From the NCBI RefSeq assembly GCF_954871325.1, contig NC_088778.1, positions 26,521,120-26,585,119 on the forward strand: DNA of 64,000 nucleotides, in the 5' to 3' direction. The stretch is from Gordionus sp. m RMFG-2023. Its lineage: Eukaryota > Nematomorpha > Gordioida > Chordodea > Parachordodidae. Each line of letters starts with the position of its first letter. Position 1 is the first letter of the stretch. Shown in pieces: positions 60,919 through 64,000 of this stretch. The notes under the pieces are model-generated. The model worked only from the letters and a program-made list of their open reading frames with translations. It had not been told where the DNA came from and searched no databases. The translations under genes and the position numbers were made by a program.

Positions 60919-63369
60919 ATGCAAGCTGATTTAGATGATAAAAATAATGAAGCTAAAACAAACGGGATTTTATCTAATGCCAAATCAGAAAAGGTATTTT
61001 ATGACAAGATAAATATATTAAGTTATTTTAATTAGAATATTAAACCTAGAAGGATATTTAAGAAACCTGAGGGTATGCATAGAGAATTATACTCCTTAAT
61101 CAGAAATGATAACAAGTAAATTTTATTCAAATATATTTTTTTCAGTACTATTAATAGGGAGCCGCCTCCTTTTATTATTACGGATCTGACACCTACAAAA
61201 TATATGACTAATAAAATATATGTCAATAAGCATAAAAAAGTTAGAAAATGGTTATGGACTTCATTTAATCATTCTGAAAGAAAAGATAATTTAAAGTTAT
61301 TTCACTGGCAAAGAGAACAAGATATAGATACTGGCAAACCTTATCCATTTGCAAAATTTAATAAGGTATTTAAATAATTATACTTTGTTTTTTTATATAT
61401 TATATAAAGTCACCAGATGTACCTGTGTTTACAAATGAAGAATATGACAAATTTTTAGTGAGTGAAAGTTGGACCCAAAAGGAAACTAATTATCTGATAT
61501 ATTTAGCCAAGCAATTTAATATAAATTTTATTGTGATGAATGATCGATGGGACAGAAATATATATGGTGATAAGCATAACAGCATTGAAGATTTAAAAAA
61601 ACGTTATCATGATATTTACAATGCTTTGGCCAAAGTTTTTAATGTATATATGTATATTAATATAATATGTATTGAGGCACGGGCCCCTATAGGCATTGAG
61701 CCTAATTTATGGTTATTTGATGCTGCTTATGAAATGAAACGGAAAACACAATTAAATAATTTGTGGAATAGAACTCCTGAACAGGTTTTTAAATATTAAT
61801 AAAAAAAAATATTTCTAAATGTTGGCCTATTTTATTTATTGATCCATTTTAAAATATATCTTATTTTTTATTGTGTCACTTGGGGGGGGGGGTGCAGTGG
61901 CTTGGGTACTTTGAAAAAATTGAAAAGTTCCCTCAAAATTTGAAAATATTTTTTAAACTAAATGTAATTTTGAAAGTAAAATGTTTTAAAATTATTTTGA
62001 TCTCCCTAAGTTGTATAGGATAGTGAAACACCTGTTGATTATATTATTTATTAATGCTTGTTTGTACACGTAATTATTTTTTTTATATAAAAATTTGATA
62101 ATCAGTAGAAAATTATTTTTATTTTATAGTTTATTTTTTGTACAAAATAGACATCAGTTCATATAAGCCCAATAAAAACCTATCTCTTCTCACTAGCTTC
62201 TCTCTACTATTTTTTTAGGCATCATTTTTAAAATCGTTATCCTTTTCTTTGCCTTAATCATAATTTTTTATTTATCACCGTTATTTGTTTTGTCTTAGAA
62301 AAATTTTTCCTTTTATATTATGTTAGTTATATTTACATAAATAAAGGAACATGAATGTAAGAAAAAATTTAAATATTAGATTTTTTTAGCAAAAATATTT
62401 CTTTAAAAACAATATTAATCCTAGCCATCTCATATATTACCCCACTAGCCCAAATCATGCCCATATCATTGCACAACCAGATTTTAAAACCATTTTGCAA
62501 TATAAAAGCTAACCCATATTTCTAGAACATATATCTGTAATTTTTTTTATTTTTAATAACCTGTATCTCTCTAACCTTTTAATTTTAACTCTTACCTATA
62601 TCTGAACTTTTAATAAAACCCCTCTTACACTATCAAATTTTATATTCATATTAGACAACATCCTTTTATTACTAAAGATTTATTTAGTGCATGATATTTT
62701 ATATATGTATCTCTCTTTAGTTTGTCTTTGAAAAGATAAATTCCAAGCATTCACAAGTAAAGGTTGTTATAGACCAACATTACCAAAAAAATTTATAATC
62801 CCGGACCATAAAATAAATTGTACTAGTTATCTAGCCCTATTTGTAATAATTTTTATGAAGGAAAATAGAGATGCCTAATTGTAAGATTTAAAAAAATTGT
62901 GAACTTCAGGTCTAGCCCATAAAAATATTTTACAAGGTATCTTGCCAGGCCTGAAAATCTATTTGCTAGTGGCCAAACTAACTTCTAATCACAAAAGCCT
63001 TTCTAAAATTTCTTATGCTTAATAATCACGTTTTGTTTAAATATTTTTATTCAGATTGAAGAGGAGCAATATCTAATACAAAAGCTAAAGAAGATAGAGA
63101 CTAGGAAGAAAGATCGGGAAAAAAAAATTCAAGATTTGCAAAAAATAATATCGATTGCTGATTCAAACTTGATAGCTCAAAGATGTAAAAAATATTTAAC
63201 CGAAACTCAAGCCTTAGATGAAGTTAATAAAATGGCGGTGAGTCCCAATAAACAATACTTTGGGGAAGAAATAATCCGAGACAGTAGTAACTTAAATGAA
63301 ATCAACATTAAGCTGGAAGAATTGTCCAATAGTTCATGTATAAAATTTTCTTTCTTAATAAAAAATTAA
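60919..63369 (+). CDS. DMAP1: DNA methyltransferase 1-associated protein 1 (3' end uncertain)
   Basis: Nuclear subunit of NuA4/TIP60 and SRCAP-type chromatin complexes (Swc4 orthologue). Exons: 60919-60993, 61036-61115, 61146-61365, 61410-61643, 61677-61784, 63055 onward; phases close. Landmarks: FKKPEGMHRELYSL; KLFHWQREQ and GKPYPFAKFNK; then the SANT-like domain at about 140-203 (ESWTQKETNYLIYLAKQFNI, NDRWDRN, SIEDLKKRYHDI); LFDAAYEMKRK; NRTPEQ; and a basic coiled-coil (LKKIETRKKDREKKIQDLQK). Introns 1-4 are 42, 30, 44 and 33 nt; intron 5 is 1270 nt. The sixth exon reads to a stop at 63369 (343 residues; human 467) but a strong GTGAGT donor follows 63237, so later exons may lie past the window. 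An additional upstream exon cannot be excluded because a splice acceptor directly precedes the ATG. Confidence 0.93.
61785..63054. other. DMAP1 intron 5
   Basis: AT-rich; contains an eleven-G run near 61880 followed by tgcagtgg. Nothing coding or repeated was recognised. Confidence 0.6.
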
Positions 63370-63639
63370 TATCTTCAGTTTTATTAATAGCTATAATGTA
63401 TTAACCCATTTACTCCCAATATAGTAGAGTTCATCAGAACCAATACAATATACTCTTGATATCCTCATTAAGCTTGGTGATCTTCTTGACACTTCCATAA
63501 ATTATTTTTTTCGTTTTTAAAAACTTTTTCAACCTTCCACACATAACTTTATACTCTGCTTTCAACTTGCTTTTTTATTGTCATAAAATTATGTTTCCCA
63601 AACACTCATAAAATTATATTATGTAATATATAAATAAAA

Positions 63640-63960
63640 TATGCGGAGATCCTGTGAATTTATCGATAGGCATTGTTTGAGAGTTGTAGCCGACATTCTA
63701 TTTCGTTTTTTGTAAGGGTATCGGAAGCTCGGGAAAATAATCTTTCGCTGGTAACCGATTTTCTTTGTTGCCCTAAATAATCTCTGGCCATGGTCGATAA
63801 CTTTGGAAATCACTTGGCATTTCCAGACCACCAGCTATGAACATCCACTTTGTTTTTGCCACTGGATCCGCCAAATAATCCTAAATCTCTTCTATAGCAG
63901 GATTTGGGATAATATAAGCATCTCTAAATATAAAATATGAATGATTTTATATAAATAATT
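63640..63960 (-). mobile_element. hAT transposase C-terminal fragment
   Basis: The minus strand reads SWWSGNAK, FPKLSTMARDYLGQQRK, then SVTSERLFSRASDTLTKNE, the hAT dimerisation signature (P-x-L...S-x-x-S-E-R-x-F-S). One stop lies before FPKL, a frame change lies upstream (DYLADPVAKTK), and a stop follows NNAYR. Ends were not found. Confidence 0.75.
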
Positions 63961-64000
63961 AGAATTAATTTCTATATATACCTTCTCATCTCATTCAATA

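Overview
The window is nuclear DNA from an AT-rich metazoan. It carries five intron-rich protein-coding genes with clear animal orthologues and a dense load of transposon relics. I see no rRNA, functional tRNA or CRISPR array. Gene order is FAF1 (minus, 5' part only; the 3' part is unresolved or off the left edge), AIFM1 (plus, complete), EAPP (minus, complete), TMEM214 (plus, complete) and DMAP1 (plus, 3' end uncertain, possibly off the right edge). Exon chains were built by hand from splice sites, reading phase and remembered human proteins. The phases close exactly through 16 exons in AIFM1, 16 in TMEM214, 13 in FAF1, 3 in EAPP and 6 in DMAP1.

Intron size is the striking feature. In every gene the first introns are tiny (30-80 nt) and later ones are hundreds to thousands of nt. 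Small 5' and large 3' introns are known from parasitic flatworms such as schistosomes. Very short introns are also known from dicyemids and myxozoans. With the AT richness and an RTE-clade LINE, I infer a flatworm-like or other derived parasitic invertebrate. The sequence alone does not settle the taxon.

Layout: 1-9.0 kb is FAF1, with a perfect 65-bp hairpin and several miniature elements in its introns. 9.2-23.2 kb is mostly repeats: an internally deleted hAT with 8-bp target duplication, a hAT nested in another hAT, a hAT carrying a 5'-truncated LINE, and two weak candidate genes near 20.6 and 22 kb. 23.2-36.3 kb is AIFM1. 36.3-39.5 kb is gene-poor. 39.5-57.5 kb holds the divergent pair EAPP/TMEM214, sharing about 356 bp of upstream sequence; TMEM214 introns hold a near full-length RTE LINE with a tRNA-like 5' head and a 2.3-kb hAT. 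60.9 kb onward is DMAP1, followed by a minus-strand hAT fragment.

The genes do not form a pathway. FAF1 (ubiquitin/p97 adaptor), AIFM1 (mitochondrial oxidoreductase), EAPP (E2F-associated nuclear phosphoprotein), TMEM214 (ER membrane protein) and DMAP1 (NuA4/SRCAP chromatin subunit) are ordinary conserved genes. The unusual content is intron architecture and mobile-element structure.
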